A stretch of DNA of 64,000 nucleotides from SHWB01 sp050246875 (GTDB lineage Bacteria > Pseudomonadota > Alphaproteobacteria > UBA6615): NCBI GenBank assembly GCA_050246875.1, contig JBFWVF010000013.1, positions 1-64,000 of the forward strand, in the 5' to 3' direction. Numbering within the stretch: the stretch's first letter is position 1; the number at the start of each line of letters is the position of its first letter. The notes beneath the pieces were generated by a model, which ran no database searches, was not told the DNA's origin, and saw nothing but the letters and a program-made list of their open reading frames with translations. A program made the position numbers and the translations under genes. Of the stretch, positions 20,929 to 31,185 are shown piece after piece.

Positions 20929-21498
20929 TCAGGCCGGTACCATACCGATCCGTTCGTCGCGGCGGCGCAGCAGTACGATGAAGGGGATGGCCAGGAGCTG
21001 CATCCAGCCCTTGCCGACGACCTGCGCCCAGAGGAAGTCGAGGCTGCCGAAGGCGAGGTGCAGGAAGACGATGCTGTCGACGACGAGGCCGACGGCACCG
21101 CTCGCCAGCATGGCCAGCACCAGCCGGCGGCGCTGCAGCGGCGTGTAGACGGCGAAGTCGGCCAGCTCCGACAGCAGGAAGGCCGCCGCCGAGGCGACGA
21201 CCAGCGCCGGCGGCGCCACCAGCGCCGACAGGGCAGCGCCGGCGACGATGGCGCCGACCGCCCACCACGCCCCCAGCCGCCGCTGCACGAGGTCACGCAA
21301 CACCAGCGCGAGGCCGACCATGACCACGCCGCTCGGCGCCATCAGGCCCGGCGCGACCGGCACGAGGCACGGCCCGTCCGGCACGCAGACAGTGCCGAGA
21401 TTGCCGATCATCCAGTTAGCGGCGGGCACGCACAGCGCGAAGCCCGCCAGAAAGACCAGGCCCTCGGCGAGGCGCCGCCGGCGCAGAGTATCCTCCAT
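20929..21498 (-). CDS. VUT-family transporter, probable queuosine-precursor uptake (YhhQ-like)
   Basis: A 189-residue inner-membrane protein with about six spans. It has the VUT-family features GLMAPSGVVMVGLALVLRDLVQRR, AFLLSELADFAVYTPLQRR and a final basic tail. The family includes YhhQ/QueT-like importers of preQ0 and preQ1. Location strengthens this: it starts 27 bp after queG in a queuosine gene run. It would supply 7-deazaguanine precursors, consistent with no queD, queE or queC genes in the window. Confidence 0.8.
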   Translation of the reverse strand: MEDTLRRRRLAEGLVFLAGFALCVPAANWMIGNLGTVCVPDGPCLVPVAPGLMAPSGVVMVGLALVLRDLVQRRLGAWWAVGAIVAGAALSALVAPPALVVASAAAFLLSELADFAVYTPLQRRRLVLAMLASGAVGLVVDSIVFLHLAFGSLDFLWAQVVGKGWMQLLAIPFIVLLRRRDERIGMVPA

Positions 21499-21525
21499 GA
21501 TGTCCGCTTTCTTCTTGTTTGCCGC

Positions 21526-22593
21526 TCAACCTTGTAGCGGGCCGCCGCGCAACCGTGCCAGCGCCCACTGCGCCGCGTCGCGCACGACGAAGGCGGGGTC
21601 GTCGAGCAGCGCCTCGGCTGCCGGCGCCTGCGCGGCGTCGCCACTGTTGCCGAGCGCGATGAGCACGTTGCGCAAGAAGCGGTCGCGGCCGATGCGCTTG
21701 ATGGCGGAGCCGCTGAACAGCGCCCGAAAGCCGGTATCGTCGAGGCGGGCCAGCGCCGCCAGCTTGGGCCCGGTCAGTTCAGCGCGGGGTAGCAGGTCAG
21801 TCTCGTCAGTCGGCCGGGCGAAGCGGTTCCACGGGCAGACCGCGAGGCAGTCGTCGCAGCCGTAAATGCGGTTTCCCATCAGCGGGCGCAGGGACTCGTC
21901 GATCGGTCCGGCGTGCTCGATGGTGAGGTAGGAAATGCAGCGCCGCGCATCGAGCCGGTAGGGCGCCGGAAAGGCATCCGTCGGGCAGGCGTCGAGGCAG
22001 CGCCGGCAGGTGCCGCAATGGTCCTCCTCCGGCGCATCGGGCGGCAGGTCCAGCGTGACGTAGATCTCGCCGAGAAACAGCCAGGAGCCGTGCGCGCGCG
22101 AGACGAGGTTGGTGTGCTTGCCTTGCCAGCCGATGCCGGCGGCGGCCGCGAGCGGCTTCTCCATCACCGGCGCGGTGTCGACAAACACTTTCACGCCGCA
22201 GCCGTATTCCCTCGCGATCCAGCCGCCGAGGGCCTTCAGCTTCTTCTTGACGACGAGGTGATAGTCGCGGCCGCGCGCATAGACCGACACGACGCCTTCG
22301 TCGCGGCGTTCGAGCGCCGGCAGCGGGTCGGCGTCGGGCGCGTAGGACAGGCCGAGCGCGACGATGGTCGCCGCGTCCGGCCACAGCACGCGCGGATCGC
22401 CGCGCCGGTCGGCCTTGGCCTCGAGCCAGCCCATGTCGCCATGCAGGCCCTCGGCGAGAAATGTCGACAGGCGTCGACGCGTCTCCTCGCCGAGTTCGGC
22501 GCGGGCGAATCCGACCGCGTCGAATCCCTCCGCCAGCGCGCGGTCCGCGATGGCGCGCCGGACGTCGGCCGGCGTGGCGTCAGCCGCGCCCAC
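21526..22593 (-). CDS. queG: Epoxyqueuosine reductase QueG
   Basis: A 355-residue cobalamin and Fe-S enzyme catalysing the last step of queuosine synthesis, epoxyqueuosine to queuosine in tRNA. Two 4Fe-4S motifs are visible: CGTCRRCLDACPTDAFPAP and CDDCLAVCPWN. IGWQGKHTNLVSRAHGSWLFLGEI is the family's substrate region, and the C-terminus has a HEAT-like repeat (LRNVLIALGNSGD). The GTG at 22593 lies inside the end of queF (14-bp overlap) with AGGAGG about 12 nt upstream; the longer in-frame reading would cover queF. It is followed by the VUT transporter gene. Confidence 0.9.
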   Translation of the reverse strand: MGAADATPADVRRAIADRALAEGFDAVGFARAELGEETRRRLSTFLAEGLHGDMGWLEAKADRRGDPRVLWPDAATIVALGLSYAPDADPLPALERRDEGVVSVYARGRDYHLVVKKKLKALGGWIAREYGCGVKVFVDTAPVMEKPLAAAAGIGWQGKHTNLVSRAHGSWLFLGEIYVTLDLPPDAPEEDHCGTCRRCLDACPTDAFPAPYRLDARRCISYLTIEHAGPIDESLRPLMGNRIYGCDDCLAVCPWNRFARPTDETDLLPRAELTGPKLAALARLDDTGFRALFSGSAIKRIGRDRFLRNVLIALGNSGDAAQAPAAEALLDDPAFVVRDAAQWALARLRGGPLQG

Positions 22594-23036
22594 GGTAGGG
22601 CTGGACCTCCTGCGGCGGAATCCACACGCCCTCGGGCGCGGCGCCGGTCTGCCAGAAGACGTCGATGGGGATGCCGCCGCGCGGGTACCAGTAGCCGCCG
22701 ATACGCAGCCATTGCGGCGACAACTCGGCGACGAGACGCTTGGCGATGCCGACGGTGCAGTCCTCGTGGAAGGCACCATGATTGCGGAAGGCACCGAGAT
22801 AGAGCTTCAGCGACTTCGATTCGACGAGCCAGTCGCCGGGTATGTAGTCGATGACCAGATGCGCGAAGTCGGGCTGGCCGGTGATCGGGCACAGCGAGGT
22901 GAACTCGGGACAGGCGAAGCGCACGACATAGCGCTCGCCGCCATGCGGGTTGGCCACGCGGTCGAGTACCGCCGCCCCGGGCGAGGCCGGCAGGTCGCTT
23001 TTGTGCCCGAGTTGCTTCAGGCCATCGTAGATGCTG

Positions 23037-23044
<8 letters not shown>
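22580..23044 (-). CDS. queF: NADPH-dependent 7-cyano-7-deazaguanine reductase QueF
   Basis: A 154-residue single-domain (type I) T-fold nitrile reductase that converts preQ0 to preQ1. It has the substrate Cys in RFACPEFTSLCPITGQ and the QueF motif ESKSLKLY followed by GAFRNHGAFHEDC. The ATG at 23044 gives MADSIYDGLKQLG and overlaps the tgt stop by 8 bp. The downstream queG GTG overlaps its 3' end by 14 bp, so the operon is translationally coupled. Confidence 0.92.
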
Positions 23045-24196
<1,152 letters not shown>

Positions 24197-24200
<4 letters not shown>

Positions 24201-25231
24201 GGCCGGTCCCGCCACAGCAGCATGGCGTCGCCGTAGGAATAGAAGCGGTAGCCGGCGGCGATGGCGTGGGCGTAGGCGGCACGCATGAACGCCGTGCCGG
24301 CGAAGGCGCAGACCAGCATGAACAGGGTCGAGCGCGGCAGGTGGAAATTGGTCATCAGCCCATCGATGGCGCGGAAACGATAGCCCGGCCGGATGTAGAG
24401 ATCGACGTCCCCGGCAAAGGGCACGACCGCGCCGTCGTCACGCGCCGTCGCTTCCAGCAGACGGGTCACCGTGGTGCCAACGGCGACGATGCGCCCGCCC
24501 GCCGCGCGGGCCGCGTTGATGCGCTCGGCGGTCGCGGGCGAGATCTCGCCGGTCTCGGCGTACATGCGATGCGCCGCCGGGTCGTCGCCGCGCACCGGCA
24601 GAAAGGTGCCGGCGCCGACATGCAGGGTCAGCCGCGCGACGCCGATGCCGGCGTCCTCCAGCCGTGCCAGCAGTCCGGGCGTGAAGTGCAGGCCGGCGGT
24701 CGGTGCCGCCACCGCACCCTCGCGGGCGGCGAACAGCGTCTGGTAGTCGGACACGTCATCCTCGACGGCGCCGCCCGGCCGCTCGATATAGGGCGGCAGC
24801 GGCACGGTGCCGTGGCGGTGCAGTGCCGCCAGCACCGCGGCCGTCGGCATGCCGAAATCGAGCAGCACCTCGCCCGCCTCGTGCTTCGCCGCAACGGTCG
24901 CGCCGAAGCCTTCGCCGAAGTCCAGCGTGTCGCCTGGCGCCAGGCGCTTCGCCGGGCGGGCGAAGGCGAGCCATCGCCCCTCCCCTTCCAGCTTGTGCAG
25001 CGTCACCTCGACCTTGGCCGTGCCGCGCCGTCCCGCCAGCCGCGCCGGTACCACGCGCGTGTCGTTGACCACCAGCAGGTCGCCCGCGCGCAGCAGCTCC
25101 GGCAGGTCGCGCACATGCCGGTCCTGCGGTACGGCGCCGGGCAGCAGCAGGCGCGCGGCGTCACGCGGACGCGCCGGATGCGTGGCAATGCGCGCGCGCG
25201 GCAGCTCGAAATCGAAATCGGCCATGCTCAT
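24197..25231 (-). CDS. queA: S-adenosylmethionine:tRNA ribosyltransferase-isomerase QueA
   Basis: A 344-residue cytosolic enzyme that transfers and isomerises the ribosyl part of SAM onto preQ1-tRNA to give epoxyqueuosine-tRNA. Family signatures include FDFELPRARIATHPARPRD at the N-terminus, VVNDTRVVPARL, AAPTAGLHFTPGLL and a LHVGAGTFLPVRGDDPAAHRMYAE region. The ATG at 25231 (MSMADFDFELP) was chosen; ATG 25225 is equally plausible and no strong ribosome-binding site is seen. It is the first gene of the que run and begins 92 nt after a tRNA gene on the same strand. Confidence 0.92.
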
Positions 25232-25323
25232 GGGGTGCGGGGTATAGACCGCCGCGTGGCGGCACGGAAGCCGCGCCTGCGAGGCGGGCGGCCAGCCGAT
25301 CCAAAGATGTCGTCGAGGATTGA

Positions 25324-25398
25324 TGGTAGCGGAGGAGGGATTTGAACCCCCGACCAAGGGATTATGATTCCCCTGCTCTACCGCTGAGCTACTCCGCC
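25324..25398 (-). tRNA. tRNA with CAT anticodon, probably elongator tRNA-Met
   Basis: A 75-nt minus-strand cloverleaf with encoded CCA, acceptor GGCGGAG paired to CTCCGCT (a G1-U72 wobble), T-arm GGTTCAAAT and an ATCATAA anticodon loop (CAT). It lacks the C1-A72 initiator mismatch. It could be elongator Met or the lysidine-modified tRNA-Ile2 (CAU); the sequence alone does not decide. It sits between the EamA gene and queA on the same strand. Confidence 0.9.
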
Positions 25399-25437
25399 AC
25401 CAGCGGGTCGCGGGTATAGGGGGCGGCCCGGCGGCCG

Positions 25438-26400
25438 TCAAGCCGGCCGGGCCGGGGCGGACGGAGCGCTCGCGACGGCGCCTGGCGGCCGCCGCCGGCC
25501 GCGGCTCATCAGCCAGATGCCGGCGACAATGAGGGCGAAGGCGACAGCGTGGTAGGGCGCCGGCTGTTCGCCCAGTACGACGATGGCGAGGATCGCCGTG
25601 AAGCCGGCGCGCATGTAGTTGCTGGCGCTGGCGACGGTCGCGCCGAGCGCCAGCACGGCCGTGTTGACGAAGCCGACGGCGACGACGCCGACCGCCACCG
25701 CCACCCACACGGCGACACCCGCCGCCTCCCAGGTCAGCGGCATCGGCCGTACCCAGATCGACTCCGCGATGTAGATCGGCAGCATCACGACGAGGCCATA
25801 GATCTGCACGGAGAACAGGATCATCGGCTGGGAGAAGGTCTTCGGCACCCGCCGCAGGTAGACGTTGTGCATGGCGAAACCGGCCATCGCCGCCAGCATG
25901 ATGAGGTCGCCGGGGTTGAGCGTCAGCGCCAGCAGCACGGCGGGGTCGCCGCGCGCGACGGCATAGAGCACGCCCGCCGCCGCGACGAGGATGCCGAGCA
26001 CGGTCACCGGCGCCGGCCGGTCGCGGAACAGGAACAGCGCCAGCAGCGCCGTCATCATCGGCTGACCGGTGGCGACGACGGCGCCGTTCATTGCCGTCGT
26101 GTACTGGTAGGCGAGATAGACAGCACCGGTGCCGAGCGGCACGACGCCGACCGCCAGCGTGCCGAACAGCGTCCAGTGCCGCAGCATCACCCGCCACTCG
26201 CGCGCGACGTCGCGCCAGACGAACGGCAGCAGCACCAGCGCGGCGATGGCGATGCGCCAGAAGGCGAGGCCCATCGCCGGCAGCTCGGCGTGATAGAAGC
26301 GGCCGATGACGTGGTTGCTGGCAAGGATCAGCGCGCCGGCGACCATGAACAGCCATGGCCAGCCGCCGCGCCGGAAGCGCCAGTCGACGGTGTCGGTCAT
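25438..26400 (-). CDS. EamA/DMT-family transporter
   Basis: A 320-residue inner-membrane protein with ten predicted spans in two EamA repeats. The first repeat has ASNHVIGRFYH...PAMGLAFWRI and TGQPMMTALLALFLFRDRP. The second has NYMRAGFTAILAIVVLGEQP. Family members export amino acids, nucleosides or other metabolites. The ATG at 26400 precedes the first span by a normal distance. It lies between two genes of this region: RidA copy 2 upstream and a tRNA downstream. Substrate unknown. Confidence 0.85.
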   Translation of the reverse strand: MTDTVDWRFRRGGWPWLFMVAGALILASNHVIGRFYHAELPAMGLAFWRIAIAALVLLPFVWRDVAREWRVMLRHWTLFGTLAVGVVPLGTGAVYLAYQYTTAMNGAVVATGQPMMTALLALFLFRDRPAPVTVLGILVAAAGVLYAVARGDPAVLLALTLNPGDLIMLAAMAGFAMHNVYLRRVPKTFSQPMILFSVQIYGLVVMLPIYIAESIWVRPMPLTWEAAGVAVWVAVAVGVVAVGFVNTAVLALGATVASASNYMRAGFTAILAIVVLGEQPAPYHAVAFALIVAGIWLMSRGRRRPPGAVASAPSAPARPA

Positions 26401-26448
26401 TGCAGCGGTTGGGGCGGGCCACGGCAAAGGCCGTGCCCGCCCGCCGAC

Positions 26449-26838
26449 TCAGTCGACCTTGGCGGCGATGATGTCCATCTCGCAGAGGAGATTGGGCCGC
26501 GCCAGCGCCTTCACCACCAGCCAGGTCGAGCCCGGACGGTGATCGCCGAGGTGCTTCACGCGCACCGGGATCACATTCTTGATGAACTCGGCATCCGTCC
26601 CGTACAGCGTGATGCGCACGATGTCCTTCGCCGACATGCCGACATGGGCGAGGCCGGCGATGCAGTTCTTCCACACTTGCTCGTGCTGCGCGTCGAAGCC
26701 GTCGGGCACGACGCCGTCGAGGGTGATGCCGACCTGGCCTGCGAGGTACGCCCAGCGCGCGCCCGGCGGCACTTCGACGACGTGGTTGTAAGCGCCGGCC
26801 GGCGGGGCGATGGTGGGCGGATTGTGCGTCTTGAGCAT
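26449..26838 (-). CDS. RidA/YjgF-family protein, copy 2
   Basis: A 129-residue Rid-superfamily protein with the same length and architecture as the gene at 20463-20852: GQVG, an EQVWKN element and a terminal EMDIIAAKVD. As in copy 1, the deaminase Arg position (PARS in E. coli RidA) is changed, here PGST, so classic 2-aminoacrylate deaminase activity is doubtful. GAGGGG lies upstream of the ATG. It is upstream of the EamA gene on the same strand. A GC-rich hairpin (26867-26883) lies upstream of the start. Confidence 0.82.
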   Translation of the reverse strand: MLKTHNPPTIAPPAGAYNHVVEVPPGARWAYLAGQVGITLDGVVPDGFDAQHEQVWKNCIAGLAHVGMSAKDIVRITLYGTDAEFIKNVIPVRVKHLGDHRPGSTWLVVKALARPNLLCEMDIIAAKVD

Positions 26839-26866
26839 GGCGGATCCCCTCGCGTCTGGGCGTCGC

Positions 26867-26883
26867 GGCCGGTACTCCCGGCC
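26867..26883. repeat. Inverted repeat upstream of RidA copy 2
   Basis: GGCCGG at 26867-26872 and CCGGCC at 26878-26883 flank TACTC, with a further CGC/GCG pairing outside a short bulge. It sits about 30 nt upstream of the start of the second Rid gene. In a GC-rich genome such short palindromes are common, so the significance is modest. Confidence 0.5.
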
Positions 26884-26940
26884 TTCGCGGCGCGATGGTA
26901 GACCGGCCGGACGGGCGCTGTCGAACGCCGCCGGATCGCC

Positions 26941-28098
<1,158 letters not shown>

Positions 28099-28250
28099 GG
28101 CCGGGTCAATACAGGCAGCCGGGCCCGCGACGCAACGCCCGCGGCCCGCCCGTCCGGTCCCGACCCTGCGCCTATGCCCGGCGGGAGCGGCCATGTATCC
28201 TGCCTGCGAACGGCCGGGCGACACGGCCCGGCACGACGGAGGAGAGCCCG

Positions 28251-28883
28251 ATGGCCCCGGCGGCCCGCATCGCGCCCGGGACCGTGCTGCCCGCCCTGCT
28301 GCTGGCGCTGGCCGTGGCGTTCGGCGCGGCTCCGGCGCAGGCCGACGCCCGCGCCGACCTTGCGCATTGCGTCACCGTCGCCGACCCGACCGAGCGGCTG
28401 GCCTGCTACGACGCGCTCGCCGCGCGCAGCGTCGACCTGCCGAAGTCCGCCGCCCGCGACGACGCGACCGTGCGCCTGGCCGAGGAGTTCCGCTTCGACG
28501 GCCACCGCCTGATGACCGGCCCGCTGGCCTTCAGCATCCGCGTCAGCGGCGTGCTCAAGACCAACCGCGACACCCGCGCCGAGCGCGAGGTGACACAACT
28601 CACGCGCCGCATCGTCCGCGCCCTCGACGGGCTTTCGGGCTGGCGGCTGGCCGTTACCGTCCATGGCACGACCGTCGAACTGCCGCGCGAGCAGCCCTTC
28701 ACCACCGACGAGCTTTACGCCCAGGCGCGCGCCGGCATGGCGGCGACCGGCCTGCCGGCGGAGCAATGGTCGGTCGTGCGCGGTCGCCCGGCCGAGCCCG
28801 CCCTGTGGGACGACGGCCGGCTGCGCGACGCCAACGAGAACATCACCATCGACGTGGTCGGCTTCGAGGCGGGCGGAAGCTGA
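28251..28883 (+). CDS. Exported hypothetical protein with a C...CYD motif
   Basis: A 210-residue protein with an N-terminal signal peptide (hydrophobic residues about 10-25, cleavage likely after AQA). The mature N-terminus reads ADLAHCVTVADPTERLACYDALA, a pair of Cys in a C-x(12)-CYD spacing seen in small periplasmic proteins such as TagO/VasI-like ones. A central domain (ALDGLSGWRLAVTVHGTTVE) has no recognised family. GGAGGAGAG precedes the ATG. It diverges from mnmA and converges with tenA. Probably periplasmic; function unknown. Confidence 0.7.
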   Translation: MAPAARIAPGTVLPALLLALAVAFGAAPAQADARADLAHCVTVADPTERLACYDALAARSVDLPKSAARDDATVRLAEEFRFDGHRLMTGPLAFSIRVSGVLKTNRDTRAEREVTQLTRRIVRALDGLSGWRLAVTVHGTTVELPREQPFTTDELYAQARAGMAATGLPAEQWSVVRGRPAEPALWDDGRLRDANENITIDVVGFEAGGS

Positions 28884-28902
28884 GTCGCCCCGGCACGGCC
28901 TG

Positions 28903-29592
28903 TCAGCCCGCGTCCATCCCCATCTGCCAGAACGCCGCCTCTAGGCGGGTTGCCTCGGCGAAGACGCGTGCGAGTTGGTCAAGTCGACCGCCAGCGGCGC
29001 GGCGCTGCCACAGTCGGTCGAGCATGGCGACGTGGTCGCGCGCCACGTCCTGATACTCGGCACCGCCATAGGCCTCGATCCACGCAGCGTAGGGATTGCT
29101 CGCGGACGGCGGGCCCGCCAGCAGGCGCGCGCCGATCTCGCCATAGCCGACCGTGCACGGCGCCAGCGCGGCATAGAGGTCGAGCAGGTCGCCGCGCAGC
29201 CCCGTCTCCAGCACGAAGCGGGTGTAGGCGAGCGTCGCCGGCGCTTCCGGCAGGGCCTCAAGCGCCGTCTCGTCGAGGCCCCAGCGGGCGCAGAACGTCA
29301 CGTGCAGGTCGGTCTCCCTCAGGATGGCGGCGAGCTTCGCCGAGGCGTCGCGCAGTTCGGCGAGGTCCCCCGCCTTGTAGCCGGCGAGCGCGTAGGCGCG
29401 GGCGAAATGCAGCAGGAACAGCCAGTCCTGCTGCAGGTAGTGGCGGAAGGCCGCTTCGGGCAGCGTGCCGGCGGCGAGGCCCGCGACGAAGGGATGCTCG
29501 ACGTAGTCGCGCCAACCGTCGCCCGTGGCGTGGCGCAGGCGCACGAAGAGGCTGTCGGCGGTGAGGTAGTCCGGCGGCGCGGCGGCGCTCAC
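28903..29592 (-). CDS. tenA: TenA-family aminopyrimidine aminohydrolase / thiaminase II
   Basis: A 229-residue all-helical TenA protein. It carries the catalytic-Cys segment ALAPCTVGYGEIGARLL near residue 134, HYLQQDWLFLLHFARAYALA near 51 and the closing E-x3-FWQMG near the C-terminus. TenA hydrolyses aminopyrimidine breakdown products for thiamine salvage. The GTG at 29592 forms a GTGA overlap with the upstream ferredoxin gene; longer in-frame readings would duplicate ferredoxin sequence. No TPP riboswitch is seen because the gene is internal to the run. Confidence 0.85.
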   Translation of the reverse strand: MSAAAPPDYLTADSLFVRLRHATGDGWRDYVEHPFVAGLAAGTLPEAAFRHYLQQDWLFLLHFARAYALAGYKAGDLAELRDASAKLAAILRETDLHVTFCARWGLDETALEALPEAPATLAYTRFVLETGLRGDLLDLYAALAPCTVGYGEIGARLLAGPPSASNPYAAWIEAYGGAEYQDVARDHVAMLDRLWQRRAAGGRLDQLARVFAEATRLEAAFWQMGMDAG

Positions 29593-29909
29593 CAGACGCG
29601 CCCCAGCGTCACCACGAGGCCGTCGAGGTCGTCGCTGAGCGAAATCTGGCAGCCGAGCCGCGAGGTCGGCGTGCGCTCGGGAAGAAGCGCCAGCATGTCC
29701 TCCTCCTCCTCGGCGAAGCGATTGGGCGGCAGGCGCGGGAACCATGCCGGATCGACGACGACGTGACAGGTCGCGCAGCCCATGCAGCCGCCGCAGGTGC
29801 CTTCGATGTCGATGTCGTTGAGGTGTGCGATTTCGAGCAGCGTGCGGTCGCGGAAGGACTCGACCGTGCGCGCAACCCCGTCGCGGCCAATGAACGTTAC
29901 CCGCGGCAC
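29589..29909 (-). CDS. fdx: [2Fe-2S] ferredoxin, adrenodoxin type
   Basis: A 106-residue ferredoxin with Cys ligands in GTCGGCMGCATCHVVV (C-x5-C-x2-C) and a distal Cys in RLGCQI near residue 86. This is the ISC-type ferredoxin that donates electrons for cluster assembly and other redox reactions. The GTG at 29909 has GGGGGAG upstream and gives VPRVTFIGRDG, the normal family start; longer in-frame reads add low-complexity sequence. It follows sufA by 34 bp. Confidence 0.88.
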   Translation of the reverse strand: MPRVTFIGRDGVARTVESFRDRTLLEIAHLNDIDIEGTCGGCMGCATCHVVVDPAWFPRLPPNRFAEEEEDMLALLPERTPTSRLGCQISLSDDLDGLVVTLGRVW

Positions 29910-29943
29910 CGGAACACTCCCCCGCCTTCGCGCCAGGCGCCGT

Positions 29944-30279
29944 TCAGACGTGGAACGACTCGCCGCAGCCGCAGCGGCCTTTTTCGTTGGGATTGCGGAA
30001 GGTGAAGCCGGCGCTGAAACGGTCTTCCTCCCAGTGCATCTCGGCACCGATGAGGAACATCGTCGCCGCCGGGTCGACGAAGACGCGCACGCCCTTGTCC
30101 TCGATCACTTCCTCGAACTTGCGCTGGTCCTTGGCGTATTCGACGACATAGGCCATGCCCGAGCAGCCGCGCTTGGCGAGGCCGACGCGCAGGCCGATAA
30201 CGTCCGAATCCGCCTTCGCCATCAGCGCCTTCACGCGCGAGGCGGCGGTCTCGGTCAGGGTCAGGATGGCGCCCGGCAT
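29944..30279 (-). CDS. sufA: A-type iron-sulfur carrier SufA/IscA
   Basis: A 111-residue HesB-fold protein with the three conserved Cys: one in KRGCSGMAY and two in GRCGCGESF near the C-terminus. It carries nascent Fe-S clusters to targets. The ATG at 30279 was chosen because AAGGAG lies 7 nt upstream; an in-frame start seven codons earlier is weaker. It is the last suf gene of the run. Confidence 0.88.
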   Translation of the reverse strand: MPGAILTLTETAASRVKALMAKADSDVIGLRVGLAKRGCSGMAYVVEYAKDQRKFEEVIEDKGVRVFVDPAATMFLIGAEMHWEEDRFSAGFTFRNPNEKGRCGCGESFHV

Positions 30280-30333
30280 CACATCGCTCCTTGCCACCAA
30301 TATAGGCCCGTCGGCGTTGTCGCCAACACCCCT

Positions 30334-30750
30334 TCAGAACATGTCGAGGGCAAGCCTTGCCTCCTCGGACATGCGCGCCTGCGTCCACGGCGGGTCCCAG
30401 ACCAGCCGGACCGTCGCGATCCCCACGCCGTCGACCCCGGCCACGGCATCGGCCACCATCTGCGGCAGTTCGCCGGCCACCGGGCAGGCGGGCGCCGTAA
30501 GGGTCATCTCCACCGCCACGTCGCCGTCCGGCGCAATGTCGAGGTCGTAGATCAGCCCCAGTTCCCAGATGTCGACGGGGATCTCGGGGTCGTGGACGGT
30601 CTTGAGGGCGGCGACGATGGCCGCCCGGTCGGCGACCGGCGTGCCGGCCGGCAGCTTCTCGCCGGCCCGGCCGTTGACATCGCCGTCGCCGGCAGCGCGC
30701 GCGGCGGCGCCAGGCATGAAATCGGCGAGGGTCGGGCCGTCGGCGTTCAT
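30334..30750 (-). CDS. sufT: SufT/MIP18-family iron-sulfur maturation protein
   Basis: A 138-residue DUF59 protein. It has VHDPEIPVDIWELGLIYDLDI and the Cys-containing TLTAPACPVAGELPQMV, which are diagnostic. It assists cluster maturation on target proteins. It has a longer unstructured N-terminus (residues 1-40) than the core domain. Its ATG overlaps the sufE stop (ATGA). Confidence 0.87.
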   Translation of the reverse strand: MNADGPTLADFMPGAAARAAGDGDVNGRAGEKLPAGTPVADRAAIVAALKTVHDPEIPVDIWELGLIYDLDIAPDGDVAVEMTLTAPACPVAGELPQMVADAVAGVDGVGIATVRLVWDPPWTQARMSEEARLALDMF

Positions 30751-31181
30751 CGCGCGGCGTCTCCGGTCCGGCGGGCGAGCTTCTGCATGTGCTTCAGCAT
30801 GGCCATCATGCCGACCTGGCGCTGGGTCGTCATGGCGCCGAGATTGAGCCGGCGTACCTGGTCGATGGTCAGCGCCGCCAGTTCCTCGCCGGTCAGGCCG
30901 CTGAAACTCTCGGTCATCATGTGGACGAGACCGTTGACGATGGCGCCATCACTGTGACCGCGGAACCAGTGGCGACCGTCTTCATCGATGTCATGCAGCA
31001 TCCATACGCGCGACATGCAGCCGTGCATGAGATGCTCATCGTTCATCGCATCGGGCGGAAACGGGTCGTCCTTGTGCTTCTTCGCCATGTCGAGGACGTA
31101 TTCGAAGCGCATCTCGTCGTCGAGCCCGGCGAGATCGTCGACGAAGTGCTGGAATTTCCCCAGACGGGCCAGTGTCGTCAT
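30747..31181 (-). CDS. sufE: Sulfur acceptor SufE
   Basis: A 144-residue SufE protein. The conserved acceptor Cys is in HLMHGCMSRVWM near residue 55, and the family surface NGLVHMMTESFSGLTGEELAAL is present. It takes persulfide sulfur from SufS and passes it to the SufBCD scaffold. It begins 4 bp after the sufS stop and overlaps sufT by 4 bp. Confidence 0.92.
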   Translation of the reverse strand: MTTLARLGKFQHFVDDLAGLDDEMRFEYVLDMAKKHKDDPFPPDAMNDEHLMHGCMSRVWMLHDIDEDGRHWFRGHSDGAIVNGLVHMMTESFSGLTGEELAALTIDQVRRLNLGAMTTQRQVGMMAMLKHMQKLARRTGDAAR

Positions 31182-31185
31182 CGCC

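Noticed and set aside
25232..25323. A preQ1 riboswitch before queA
   Set aside because: No preQ1-I or preQ1-II signature was found in the 92-nt leader on the minus strand.
28893..29600. A TPP riboswitch near tenA
   Set aside because: tenA starts inside an operon with a GTGA overlap to the ferredoxin gene, leaving no leader for a riboswitch.
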